Source: Adiantum capillus-veneris
Lineage: Eukaryota > Streptophyta > Polypodiopsida > Polypodiales > Pteridaceae
Direction of reading: 5' to 3'
Assembly (NCBI GenBank): GCA_014529385.2
Contig: CM043959.1
Span: forward strand, 59,844,253 to 59,908,252
Length of the DNA: 64,000 nucleotides
Shown: one piece after another, positions 36,387-47,743 of the stretch
Layout: every line of letters begins with the position of its first letter
How positions within the stretch are numbered: the stretch's first letter is position 1
The notes under the pieces: model-generated
What the model saw: only the letters and a program-made list of their open reading frames with translations
Told to the model about the DNA's origin: nothing
The model's database searches: none
Position numbers and translations under genes: made by a program

Positions 36387-38327
36387 TTATATACATGTCT
36401 TTTTCCCTGAACTTAAAGGAGATTCTCCTTTCAGGAAATTTAACATCGGCAGCCAGGGATCAAACCATGGTGCCCCTAGGATTACATCCTCATGCTTGAG
36501 AGGAGAGATAAAGAAGTCCTCTTTGTCCACATAGCCTTGGACATGAAGCCTCAATTTCCCGATTAAGGGAGTGACTGAAGCTTCTTGCCCCTTGAAGGCA
36601 CTGTCTGCGGGTAGGACATCTCCCATCTCGTAGGATTGTATGCCTAGCTTGGTGGCTAACTCCATAGATATAAAATTGTGAGTAGAACCAGGGTCAAAGA
36701 GAATAAAAGCATCATGTTCTCTTACCTTTCCCCAAGCATGGCATAGAGGAGATCCTTTGTGATGAGTTTGGTGAATCTCCTCCTCTTGGATTTCAACCAA
36801 GGAAGCTCTAGGAGGATCTTGGCGGTTGTTCTTTTGGGGACAAGCGCGGTACGCATGTCCTTGTTCGCCGCACTTGAAACATCGGTTATCCTTACGATAA
36901 CGCTCAAGCTCTTCAGGAGAGAGTTTATTCTTACCTTTGTAAACTCCCTTCTCTTTAGCTTTATTGGAGTTGCCCTTAGGAGACTTTTGGACATTGTCCT
37001 TCCCCTTAGGCTCATTGGAACCCTTGTTTTCCGGGGGCTTATTATTTCTTTTTGACCCCGTTTGGAAATTGATTTGAGAGGCCACCATAGTGTGGTGTAT
37101 TACCGCCGATATGGTACGTGGTCTTTGCGAGTTGACATACTCCGCCATTTCTTCGGTTAAGCCTGCACAAAATTGTTGCTTTTGCTCTCCAAAATCCAAC
37201 TTTTTGAAGACAGTGGCTTTGAGTTGTAGGTCCCAAAACTTGTCTACATATTTGTGGATGGATTCATTGGGAGAGAGCTTTAAGCTTTGCCATTCGGTGA
37301 GTACTTTGTCTTTGGCATCGATGGCGCAAAACTGCTTCATAATGGAAGCTCTTAAAGCTTTCCATGTTCGTGGAGCTTCACCGTTGGCTCGTAGGCTAGA
37401 CCACCATTGTCTGACAGACTTTTGAAAGTGCATAGCTACATGGTGTAGCTTAGAGGATTCCGTGAAGCCCTCATCTCCAAACGCCACATCGAATTGCTGG
37501 ATAAAGGCCAAGACTTTGTCTGTGGCACCAAAGGTACCATCATAGGTAAGGAAAGAGATGCTCTTCCCTCCCTCTTTGAATTTCTTCAACTTGGACGACC
37601 TCTTCCATGCGGCATAGGATTTCCTATGGCCTCTTCTTTTTGATGGTTCAAAAGTTGCGCCATCACTTTCTTCAGAAGGTGAAGAATTTGAAGAAGGTGG
37701 AGAAGAGGGTGACCTCTTTCTCGCCTTTTTCTTGTCCTGATCTTTGTCGTCTTCACCATAGCTTTCATAAGAGGAAGAGGATGAAGAAGATGGAGAAGAG
37801 GGTGTCCTCTTTCTCCCCTTTTTCTTCTCTTGCTTTTTATCATCCCTCTTCGAATTGTGGTGAGCAGAAGAATACGATGGTCTTCTCCGCTTTGGTGGTG
37901 ATGGAGAGCGTTTAGCCCGCCGTCTTCGTGGAGCCATCTCCGCCGAGGTGGCGGGAGACTCGCTTCTTTCTCGTTCCTTCGGTAGAGGCTCTTGAGTTCT
38001 CCTTTGAGAAGGAGATGCATCGTCAAGAAGTAAATTCTTGAGCCCTTCATATGGATTCTCTTCTTCTTCCCGAATCGGAAAGAGACCTCTTTTGGTAGTC
38101 TCACAAGGAGGCTTCCTAGGTGTTCTCTCGTCATGGTGATGAGCTTGGAGAATCCCGTGAGCACGAAGATGTCGTTGCACTTCACTTTGGAGAGATGGAT
38201 TGCCCATGGCTTGTTGAAGCCTAGTAACAAGATAGTTAACAAGCATTGAAGCATCATTAGTAGCTTGCTCATGAGCAAAATCAAAGTTATCAACATTAAT
38301 TTCACTCTCTTTACTATTGTCAGCCAT
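36387..38327 (-). pseudogene. gag: Element C Gag-protease with duplicated RS-like block
   Basis: Starts with MADNSKES at 38327, the start conserved in all three copies, and runs 646 codons. It holds an N-terminal segment, a Pro/Arg/Ser-rich nuclear-speckle-like region (RRRRAKRSPSPPKRRR), two similar Lys/Arg-Ser blocks (KKKGRKRTPSSPSSSSSSS and KKKARKRSPSSPPSSNSS) where elements A and B have one, the Gag domain (ISFLTYDGTFGATDKVLAFI, RQWWSSLRANGE), the CCHC knuckle CFKCGEQGHAYRACP, and the protease region AFILFDPGSTHNFIS. The correct frame ends near 36455 by a one-base deletion, so the last residues are out of frame. Confidence 0.9.
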
Positions 38328-38731
38328 TCTAATAACTTTTAGGTGTAAACTTTTTAGGTGTACTTTGGCACTTCAAGCCCTAGTTGCTACTCCTCTTTAC
38401 CCCTTTAGAAAAAGCACTCAAGCTACTGTACCCGCGGCTCGAATACCATTAATTGCAAGGAATAGAAGAGAGGGTCTTTCGACACCAAAATAGCACCGGC
38501 TCCTATCAAGCTTCTAATAGATCAATAGTGGTTAAGCCGTAGGCAAGCCCTGTAGGACTCCACTATTAAGACCATAGCTCTCGACGGTGATGCCCCGTTA
38601 ACTGTACAAAGGCAGGCGCACTGCAAGGCTGAAAAATCCCTATTCTACTTACTCACAGGCAATTAATAATACCAACCATTTGAAGCTAGCTTGAGGACCT
38701 CCCTTCTTGAGCAAGAAAAGAGAAACCTTGA
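38328..38731 (-). other. Element C untranslated leader
   Basis: About 400 bp between PBS and Gag start. Similar leaders occur in elements A (4731-5131) and B (26806-27207). No ORF is evident. It would contain the packaging signal. Confidence 0.6.
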
Positions 38732-38743
38732 GCTCTGATACCA
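38732..38743 (-). other. Primer binding site of element C (initiator tRNA-Met)
   Basis: Minus strand TGGTATCAGAGC, one base from the 5' LTR. Confidence 0.95.
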
Positions 38744-38744
38744 A

Positions 38745-40338
38745 TGTAACATTTAATGGCCTAATAACTTATGTGTAGCGGAAAATTAGCATGAACATAG
38801 TGGGCATTTCATTAGAATAGATTCTTAATAAGAATTACAAGAGTGCTTGGGTGGAGAGAGCAACAAAAAAGCATAACACCTAGTTAGATAGCATCGACAA
38901 TACTTTCAAAAGAGAGAGAAATTAAGCTATTGACAACAGTTGAGGACCGGATTTGCATGGAGCCGGTCCCCCCTCCAAAAGGCTTTGTATTATGGTTTCT
39001 CCCATCAAGAGAGACATTGTACAATACAATTCTTTGTGTTCCTTCAAGACTAGCTAGTGCAATGAAGATGGAAACTTCATGCACTAAGCAAAACACTAAA
39101 CAAACACAACTTGAATTATCCCCGTTCTCAGACCCAAGACCTCACACACCTTCGAAGATGGTGAGAGCTAGCAAGGTATGAGAGTAGATTGAGAGGAAGA
39201 AGGAGTATCTTACGAGAAATATGTACATCTCCTCACATAATCACTCATATGTAGCATAGCTTAGCTTAGTAATTATCTTGGTAGAGGAGATGAGCATGCA
39301 TTGAAGCTTGGCTCTTGGTTGGATTTGCATCCACATGCCAAGAGAGTGTTGATGTAGGCTTCTATCTCACAAGCTTGGAGTAGGTAATGAGTTCTCCATT
39401 AAAGCTTGGGAAGAGATAGTCTTCTCTTTCTTCACACATGAGCTTGTGTGAGTGTGTGTGTGTGATAATGCCTTGCAAAAATCAGCCCCCTCTCTCTCTT
39501 GGGCGAGCCCTCTTGCTAATTGCTCTTGCTGAAGCCTCATTGGCCCTCCCCAAGTCAAGCCAATTACAATTAAGCAGCATAAGTGATAGCCTTCTGACAT
39601 GTGTCCCCCTTTCCCCTTTTGTGAGAGCTTTAGGTAATTAAATAATTAAACTAAACTCTCATTGGATCCCTTTGCCTCCTGGCCAATAGGAATCAGGCAA
39701 GCCATGGGGCTCCTGAATGCTCATTGGTCCCCTTGGGAGACTGCCCAATAGTCTGCTAGGAGACTTAATTCTCATTGGTTTATTTTATTAAATGTTTTTA
39801 AATTAATTAAACTAGATTTACTCTAGCTTAATTCTCATTGGTCCACTTCAAGGGTCATCCAATAGAAATTGGGCACACCTTGTGGGCATCTGGCCTATGG
39901 AGCTGACATGTGTCCCTCATTCCCTTTGTGTAATGGGAGCCTGTGTGTGTGTGTGTGTGGCTTTCTCTCTCATCCCCTACCTTTAGGGCTCGCCCCCTCC
40001 CATGTAGGAATGTGCAAAGACTTTTAGGGCACACACAAAGCATCCAATTTTCCCAAGGGTTGACCTTTGGACACAACCTTTGAATTTTGGAACCTTAGCA
40101 TTTTGGAAGTCTTAATGGGCTGAACCTTAGGGTCTTTTTAGCCCATTGTTGCACATGGCTCTTTTGCAGATGGCCTCCCCTTTGGATCCCTATTTTCCCT
40201 CCTTTGGATCCCTACTGTGGCCGGTCTGCTAGCTTAGTCAATATTCTAGCTTTTTCTCCCCTGGCACTTCCCCACATTAAATGATCAGTTTACTATGAGA
40301 AAATCATTTAGGAGAATTAGACATTGATTATTATGACA
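38745..40338 (-). repeat. 5' LTR of element C
   Basis: 1594 bp, TGTAACATTTAATGG ... TTATGACA, near identical to the 3' LTR. The (GT)n run is shorter here (about 39942-39960). Confidence 0.95.
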
Positions 40339-40343
40339 TGGGT

Positions 40344-41390
40344 GAATGAAATGGTGTGCTTGATAGTAGCATAATCAATGCATGTGTTTGTGTATCTCTA
40401 CTACCCAACTAGCCTGTTAAGCTATAGGTCAAACAACACTAGCAATAAGAGTAGAACTATGAAACCTACAACATCCTCCACAGAACTTGAGCGTACATCA
40501 TTACCTTTAACAATGCTTCATACACCCTTGGAAATAAGTACATGGTGCATCATGTAAGCCCACAATGGATAATTATCTCTATCCAATTGTCATCAGCAAA
40601 CAATATTTTCAAAACATCATTGCTCTCAGCTATAGCAAAAAATTGAACTAGATGTAGAAAATGCTCAAATTGAGTAGAAATTGAAGGGAAATTGTATGTG
40701 CTATATAGCATAAACCACAGTAGAGTGTCGAAGACCTGGCCAAAACAAGCTCGAGTCAAAATTTTGAGCACATCGAGCTCAACAAGTTGTCCCAAAGTAC
40801 ATATTGACATGTTCACCAAAATCAGAGAAAGTGAGTAGGGGGGTGCTGACAAAATCGAAGAAAGTGAGCAAGGGGGTGCATGCAATGTTGGTGACTATGC
40901 CCGAGAGGATGCATCCTATTGTGATCACTTGGTGGAGTTAAGGTTGCAAGAATGTACACATAGCTTGGAGATGGAGAGAACCTCAAGGCACACAATAGAA
41001 AATGTAATAGTTGGTGTGCGAATACAAAATAAGATAGCCATAGAGGACGTGAAAAAAAAAACCTGGTTGTGAGAGAAAAAAAAGTATTGCTAAGGTTCTA
41101 AATGTGTCCACACAAATCACTATCATTTATGTAGTAACATAAATTTAGGTCTTTTAACATGTTGGTAATAGGTCTTTGAGTGCCTCAATGTAGTAATGCT
41201 CTGAAAGCCATATGTATGTATGTAGAAAATATATTGATTTGCAAATTTCGGGAAGAGGATGGATCTTAACCATGAAGAGTCTACAACTTTCTCTTGCGAT
41301 TTAGCAATTGATTTAGTTTAATTTGTGGATATTTTTTTTCAAGCAAATTATATTTTTTTGTGCGAGGTGTCACAAATTGTTCGTGAGCAT
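40344..41390. other. Intergenic, no gene recognised
   Basis: The sequence resumes here after the TGGGT duplication of element C. AT-rich, with no recognisable ORF. Confidence 0.5.
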
Positions 41391-41394
41391 TATT

Positions 41395-41484
41395 AGGGTT
41401 GTTTGGTCGTACTCGAACCCATGACACAAGTCACAAAAGACGAGTACTCAACCAACCAAGCTGGCTTCTCGAGCTAGTTGAGTC

Positions 41485-41490
<6 letters not shown>
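41395..41490 (-). repeat. tRNA-derived SINE-like sequence
   Basis: On the minus strand, AGCTTGGTTGGTTGAGTACT (A-box-like) is followed by ATGGGTTCGAGTACGACC (B-box-like). A (TA)n run lies beside it (about 41487-41535), as often seen at SINE tails. It is not a canonical tRNA, because the arms do not pair. Confidence 0.45.
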
Positions 41491-41521
<31 letters not shown>

Positions 41522-41590
41522 GTATATATATATATTCACAAACTCACAGTAGTGAGTGGATGTGTTGAATTCAAGAAAAATACAAAGAAG

Positions 41591-41618
41591 CCTCGAGGCT
41601 CTCTAGAGAGCCTTGAGG
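41591..41618. repeat. 28-bp near-perfect palindrome
   Basis: CCTCGAGGCTCTCT followed directly by AGAGAGCCTTGAGG: complementary arms with one mismatch, no loop. It lies just outside the TIR element at 41621. Confidence 0.7.
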
Positions 41619-41620
41619 GA

Positions 41621-42196
41621 CCGGCTCATCCACAGGACTATTTGACACCACCTTGTTAGGTGGGATCTACGGTCCAACATCTTCGAACGATGTGGACTGT
41701 CCATTTATTCTCAAGAATAAAAAGATTCCAGTCAGTTGAGCCCCTGCGACTCAAACCCACCACCTACACAACCGGAGGCCACAACTCTCCCATTAAGCTA
41801 TCACGCGCCACTTGAAATGGAGGTGTGAACATAGAATCATATAGCAAAAATGACGGGGTAGAGATCACATGGTGTTCACTTGGAGATCACTTTGGGATGG
41901 ACGGGGTCACACTGCAATCACTTTGGGATAGTCAGGGTCACATTGTAATGACTTGGTAATGGGTGGGGTCACAAGGTGATCACATGTCGATTGGGATTCA
42001 CATGGGGATCACTTGGCGGTCACTTGATGTTCACATCAAGTTTTCTTGGGGTTCACTTTAATTGTGATCACATGGTGATCACTTGGAGATTAAACCGCCA
42101 TCGGACGGAGCAAAACTGATCCCGCCGCTCCCAATTAATGGGGACCGTAGATCCCACCTGACAGTAGTGGTGTCAATTAGTCATGAGGCCGGCTCA
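41621..42196. mobile_element. TIR-bounded composite element with GATCAC array and tRNA-like body
   Basis: The terminal inverted repeats are about 55 bp and imperfect. The left one has CCGGCTCAT, then TTGACACCACCT, then AGGTGGGATCTACGGTCC (41621-41674). The right one is the complement, GGACCGTAGATCCCACCT, TGGTGTCAA, then GCCGGCTCA (42143-42195). Inside are a minus-strand tRNA-related body (41740-41815, TAGCTTAATGGGAG and GGGTTTGAGTCG) and a degenerate array of GTGATCAC/GATCACTTGG (41850-42090). No ORF. A similar array plus tRNA-like body occurs at 20860-21150. Confidence 0.6.
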
Positions 42197-42509
42197 TCGG
42201 AGGCTTTGTCAGTGTGACGAACTACTTTCTTCTCATCAACCCAATGTAATCGATTATAGCAACGATCAACTCACCCCAAAAGCTTATAACTTACGTTGGC
42301 CTCTAGGAGATCAAGGTCATGAGGTCATGATATTTTAAAAACATACTTGCTAGCACATTATCCAAGCTCCCTATATTTCACATGTGATTGCATATGTTTC
42401 TCGCATTATGGTGATCCAAGCGATGAGGTTATACAAATCGAAGGGAATCGTGCTCTCATTGGGGGCTCATGCATGACCACAGATAAAGCATACTTAAAAA
42501 AGGTTGCTT

Positions 42510-42773
42510 GCTTTTTGCTTATGTACTGGCTTTCATACTTTTTGCTTATGTGCTTAATTAGTGGCTTTCATACTAGCAGGTTTATTCAATTAGTGGCTTA
42601 TGTATTGGCTTTTTGCTTATGTGTACTGGCTTTCATACTTTTTGCTTATGTACTTAATTAGTGTGGCTTTCATACTAGCAGGTTTATTCAATTAGTGGCT
42701 TATGTAGTGGCTTTCATACTTTTTGCTTATGTACTTAATTAGTGGATTTCATACTAGCAGGTTTATTCAATTA
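42510..42773. repeat. Irregular tandem repeat, about three units
   Basis: Units of about 80-105 bp share CTTTTTGCTTATGTACTTAA, GGCTTTCATACTAGCAGG and TTTATTCAATTAGTGGC. An ORF here is only repeat translation. Confidence 0.75.
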
Positions 42774-42779
42774 CCGATC

Positions 42780-45759
42780 GAGATTCCCTTTCTTTCATCT
42801 ACACTTACAAAAGGGTGACACGGATTCTAACCTTCACAAATGTAAAATCGACCTTATCATCTGCTCCCATAGCCACCCCACCTAGCACTCCTTGCTTTCA
42901 TGGGAAGTAGATACAAACACATAAAAGGCAATGCCGGACTCTGCACATCGCCCTCTCTTTGCACGTCACTCTACCTTGCACGCAGTTGCTCTTCGCGTCG
43001 CCTCGCCTACACGTCCTGCTCCGTCGCCCAACACCCTCCATAAGGCTTCGACTTTACCGACTCCACGCATCTTGCACGATTCCCATTTTTTTTCGAGTAA
43101 CTCTTAGCTGGTACCTCTTACTCTCATACTTTTTTAGAACTTGCATATATATTTTTTTTAAAGTATGCAATAGCGAGATTCCCTCCAAAGACACATCACC
43201 TCACTGCGTCCTTGCCCCCATTCCCTCTGCCTTCACTCGCAGAGGTGTGCTACTAGGCCTTGTCTATATGACGAGCCCTCCAATCTCTCCTTCTCCAACC
43301 CAGAGCCCTCCTCTCTCCTCTCCCTCCTTGATGTGAGGTCCCCACCCCGCCGTATCAAACGACGGATCTGATGGTGAACCTGGTGGCCACTAGATCTATA
43401 GCGGAAGCAAACAAAGTGGTTCACGGTTCAGCTAGCGGACGATCTCTCATCACAAAGTGAGTCGAGTTCGAGCCTACTAGCAGTGAGATCTAGCTCCACC
43501 TCGCAGGGGAAGCGTACTTAAACTATCTAGCAATCCTAAGACCCACCTTCCAAGAGGAGAGAAACCTCGAGTGCCTTTTTCCCCATGTTTCAGAGGCACG
43601 TACACTTGAGACTTCGCCGCTCTAGGGGCAATGAGTATTACTAGTGTCGATTTAAACACTATGGGGACAGAGAGTTCCCGACCAATAGGGACAACCCTTC
43701 TCATAGGCATTGGCAACCTGAGCCAAGCCCCCACTTTCCACCCCCACACTCACACTTCCTTGCGTGTCCTAATTACTACCACAATGGTTGTTCAACATAT
43801 AAGTTCCTTGATTAGATTCCGATTCACAAGGTTCGTTAAGACAGCCCTTCAATCAGTATTGCAAAGCGGCACCAAGACAGACTTCTAGTAAAAATTCTAC
43901 TCAAACTTATTCATTAAAATTCCAATGTTCTAGAGGTACAACATCCCCCCTCCAGCGAGAGTTTACTCCTCCCATTGTCGCCTAGCTGCCCATACAACTA
44001 GGTATGTCCACCGCATAGAAAGCACGACATGGACATTCCCACCGCTTAACCAGCAGATGTGGGTTCCCACCGCTTAACTAGCAGACGTTGGTGCAGCCAA
44101 ATTTGTACCAAGCTAGGAGGTGTTCAATGCCAGGCAGAGACAGCATGTGAGTGTAGTGCAAAAGGCTAGGGCAGGTACCAAAGACCTAGGCAACCCAAGG
44201 ATAGCGGAAGTGTATGCCTGATGCGGTTTTTTAGGCCAAAAGTGCTACCGCATGGTCTAGATGGGATGGCAGGTCTAGGTGCCCGAAATGCCAAGTCAGT
44301 GCTCTAGAATGTAGAGTTCAGTGTGCTCTAGAAGCCAGTCCAGACGGCTTGTCAAACGGAGCCCCGATGCTTAAGATATTGGAGTTTAAAGAAAGAGTGT
44401 GTAGCAGATCCCCGACGGACAAGGCAGCTGGGGACAAGTGGACTGGGCTAATGTCAGTGTATATGTGTGTAGTGCTCGAGTTGTGGAGCATGCCTGTCTT
44501 CTCGGATTGCGAATCGGAGCTCTGGATGGCAAGTTATGGCCATTAGAAGATTTTTTGAGGGCCGGGTCTGTGCTCACTTGACTGCATTGGGAGATGTGCC
44601 ATTTGGCAGTTTTTTGAGCCTCGCCAAGGTTCTCGATGGGAGTGTTTACCATGTGGAGCTAGCACGAGTTGACTGCACGTCAATTGGTTGCACGGTCGGT
44701 CAGATACAACGAGATGAAGTTGAGAGCATTAGGGTGGTGAACAGTTGCAGATGGTTTTTTTCCGTTTTGGAGGCCTTAGTTCAAGGGCGCTGAGGGATCG
44801 AACTGCAGAGACGATTGGTGTAGACGGGGCCAGGAATGTGGAGTTTCGGTGGGTTTCTTATGCTTGGTGATCGGGTCCGGGAGCAACAAGGGGAAGCCTG
44901 CAGAAGAAGGCCACAGGAGTGGTTTTTTTTATATGTAAATATAAGGGGTTTTTTGGAGGGTGAAGGGCCTTTGAAAAGAGGTTCAAGCGGGTGCTGCCAC
45001 GTGGCGCGTAGGGAAATCCCATATGCGCAGCTACGGGCCGGGTTCGCGCAGTATAAGAGCAGGGGTGTGTGGCCCATAAGGTGTACAAGGAGAGGGTGGA
45101 GCTCTTGGAGCTCGTGGACTATGGCGGAAGGCGCCTCTGGCACTGCGCAGGCGGTAATGGGGAGGTTTTGGCGGCGGCGGCCGGCAAGGAGCGGCGGCGC
45201 AGTGGCGCCCGCAAGTTGTTGACGGTAATGACGTGGCGCTTGCCCGACAGGGGCAGTTCACACTGCCCTAGGGGCGCCTAAATTTTGAGGAGAAGGAGGA
45301 GGGCAATAGCGACATCGCTATTGCTCCCCTCCTTGTATAAAGGGAAGGTCCCACAGCAGCGGGCAAGGGGCAGAGTGAGGAAATGAGATAAAGAGTCTAA
45401 AAGAACTCGCCACGTGTCGAAAAGAGGCTAAACATGCTAAAATGGGTGATCCCCCTCTATAAAGGAGTCCTTTTTATCATTTTTGGGGGCTTTTGGTCGT
45501 TTGGTGAGGCTTGGGAGCCACAGGGAAAAGAGCCAAGGGTGGTTTTTTGTCTGCAGAGGGCCGAGAGGGCGCCTCCCCCTATGTATTTTGTGAAGCCGAG
45601 TGCGGCTATAGTGTGTTCTTGAGCAGGGAATGAGTTCCCCCCATTGAAAACGGGCGTTTCTTGTCGTGCTATTTCCTTCCCCCCCCTTCTCCTGCTCTGT
45701 TCTGTTGCATGTGATGTCGGGTGTGTGATGGTGTGTGCGCCCCCCCGATGAGTGTGTGT

Positions 45760-45800
<41 letters not shown>

Positions 45801-46020
45801 TAGTGTGAATTCTGTGAGTCGAAGGTGCTCACTAAGTGGATTGGGGTGCTGTGTGTGCCCTGAGCTATAGAGAGGCCCTTTTGTTTGTGCCGGGCGTGTT
45901 CCCGCATTTCCCCTCTCCAATGTGAGTATCCACCGCTTAACCAGCACACGTGGATTCAAGAGCCCTTAACCAGGAACTCTGCCCCCTGTGATCATGAGGG
46001 GGTTCAGGACTAATTCAACA
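42780..46020. other. Unassigned, partly GC-rich region
   Basis: No ORF with a domain. CACCGCTTAACCAGCA followed by GTGG occurs at about 44038 and 45930, with a close variant near 44068. TATA-like boxes occur at 45051 (TATAAGAG) and 45336 (TATAAAGGG), and a GA run at about 45765-45797. A B-box-like GAGTTCGAGCC lies near 43464. A TG/CA-bounded LTR is possible, because the right end has ATTCAACA at 46020, but I found no matching left end or target duplication. Short ORFs on both strands at 44780-45281 are compositional. Confidence 0.4.
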
Positions 46021-46248
46021 TTGGAAATAGAATGAACATGCCGAGCTAAATTTTCCCTAGCAGACATTCTTTCCTATTGCAAACAGTATATCCGTCAATC
46101 ATCTCTTTCCTACTTTAGACTTTAATATACAAATGAATTCAAATGCCGAGGTTTCCGTCGGATTTCTCCAACATGTTTGGGGGTATGTTCTTTCCTAGCT
46201 AAATGTGTGCAATGTTAATTAAACAACTTGAATAAAATTGTGACCTAC

Positions 46249-46389
46249 CTTTTCCATTTCTTCGTCAATGGCCCGTGAGATGGCCGGTGCTTGTTCGTCC
46301 ATGGGAGCTTTTCCTTTTCTATTCACATTGCTCGTTCCTGCCTCGCGGTCGTGGGCACCACCGAAGCGAGTTCTCTTAACCGGGGCCAT
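46249..46389 (-). CDS. Candidate first exon, 47 codons, function unknown
   Basis: Minus strand ATG at 46389 opens MAPVKRTRFGGAHDREAGTS and continues through NRKGKAPMDEQAPAISRA to EEMEK. It meets a consensus donor AAG|GTAGGT at 46248 exactly in phase 0. The basic/acidic composition and clean donor suggest a real 5' exon of a gene or transposon ORF. I could not find the next exon within the following 250 bp. The same string may be chance. Confidence 0.35.
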
Positions 46390-46399
46390 TTTACTCACT

Positions 46400-47687
46400 A
46401 CTTTAAATAATAAACTTGAAAAAAAGAGCTAAGGTCCGAGAGCATCATAACAAACCAAATTGCAAATTAGAATCATTAAAGAATCCTCCTTATGTAAGAG
46501 ATTAGATTTTTCTTTCGAGACCTAGCAATTTTACGGGTAGTTCTTTACTTGCCCTATGGGAACTGGCTCTAAAATTAATTACTTGCTTATATGATTAAGG
46601 AATTTCAGAATTTTACTAATTAATTTATAAGAAAGATGAATTAAGCAACTCAATCACTTTCCTAGTGTAATTTGAAGATGCAGAATTACCGCATGCATAT
46701 GTGATAGAAAACTTTCTTCTTATTGGCCTAATCACATCTTAATGTGTGAGAAAATTGAATCTAATTTAATTACAACACTATTAATTTAATTCTATTGTCA
46801 CCTCCTACTCGCTCTACTTCCATTATATTCCATTACTACTCAAGATTTCTCCCAGTTGACATCTCGTACTTTACAAACATGGGAAGGCGTCATCTCCTAC
46901 TTTAAAAAAATAGGAGACATGTATCGAACTTAGCTTCTCTAGTTTGAGATTGCGTATGCAACCCCGTAACCAATCGCGCCAGCACTGGATACTGCTGCCA
47001 TTTATTCTTTCTTTTATTTACAAAAAAACACATTGTCTGGTACGTGCCTGGTGTTCAACCAGCGCTGTCGCCCTTCGTTTTCATGATCTTCACTCGGCTG
47101 CCTCGCATTGCCTCCCCCGTCGCCACAGGTCGTTGACCGCCTGCAAGCGAGTCAGTGCACTGCGACACCCTTTTGCTCAGAGCAGATCTTCGTTGATTCG
47201 CACTAATAAAACATTAAAAAAGATCGTAGCACCTAGTGAATGGTAAAAGAATGAATTTCATCAAATCTACATTATTACTGGCTGACAATTAATTACTATG
47301 TTGTATAGAGAGAGAAATCTCTCCTAATCATGTATTAATCATTGATTAAGAATGATGAATGGCTGCATAAATTAGCTAATTGGATGATGATTATGTAATG
47401 GAATATAACTATGTAAGTTAGAAAGCAGCTATTGGGAATTATAGCTAGAATGAAGCATAGTAGACGAGGAATCAAGAGAATGATGAAGAAAATTACAGAA
47501 GAGCATCAATTAAATCATGATTACCGTGATTAGGGGCTGAAAATCCTCTCGATTTTCTGATCCAAATGAGTTCTCAAGACGAGAATTCGGTAGCACTTCC
47601 CTCCTTTGCTTCTCCTTCAAAAACTGTGTGTGCCGGCAGCACCTCCCCAAGGTGTGTGTGTGTGTGTGTATTGGGTGTGTGTGTGAG

Positions 47688-47743
<56 letters not shown>

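Larger units (their letters stand above)
31413..40343 (-). mobile_element. Full-length Ty3/gypsy chromovirus element C with target duplication
   Basis: Complete 8921-bp element at 31418-40338, flanked by the perfect 5-bp duplication TGGGT (31413-31417 and 40339-40343). It has two LTRs of about 1.6 kb, a polypurine tract next to the left (3') LTR and an initiator-Met PBS next to the right (5') LTR. Between them lies gag-protease-RT-RNase H-integrase-chromodomain on the minus strand. By eye, the two LTRs differ by about 27 substitutions over about 1590 bp (roughly 1.7 percent), plus GT-repeat length differences, so insertion was fairly recent. Three single-base frame breaks (near 36455, 35440 and 35316) mean this copy does not encode a continuous polyprotein. 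Confidence 0.96.

Noticed and set aside
37586-38305. 239-codon minus-strand ORF inside element C gag
   Set aside because: Shadow frame of the Arg/Ser-rich Gag region; the real frame is 36387-38327.
41850-42090. CRISPR-like array
   Set aside because: The repeats are short, degenerate and irregularly spaced, in plant nuclear DNA; there are no constant repeats or unique spacers.
43900-46020. A single LTR retrotransposon or solo LTR
   Set aside because: TATA-like boxes and a repeated CACCGCTTAACC motif are present, but no matching terminal TG/CA pair with a target duplication was found.
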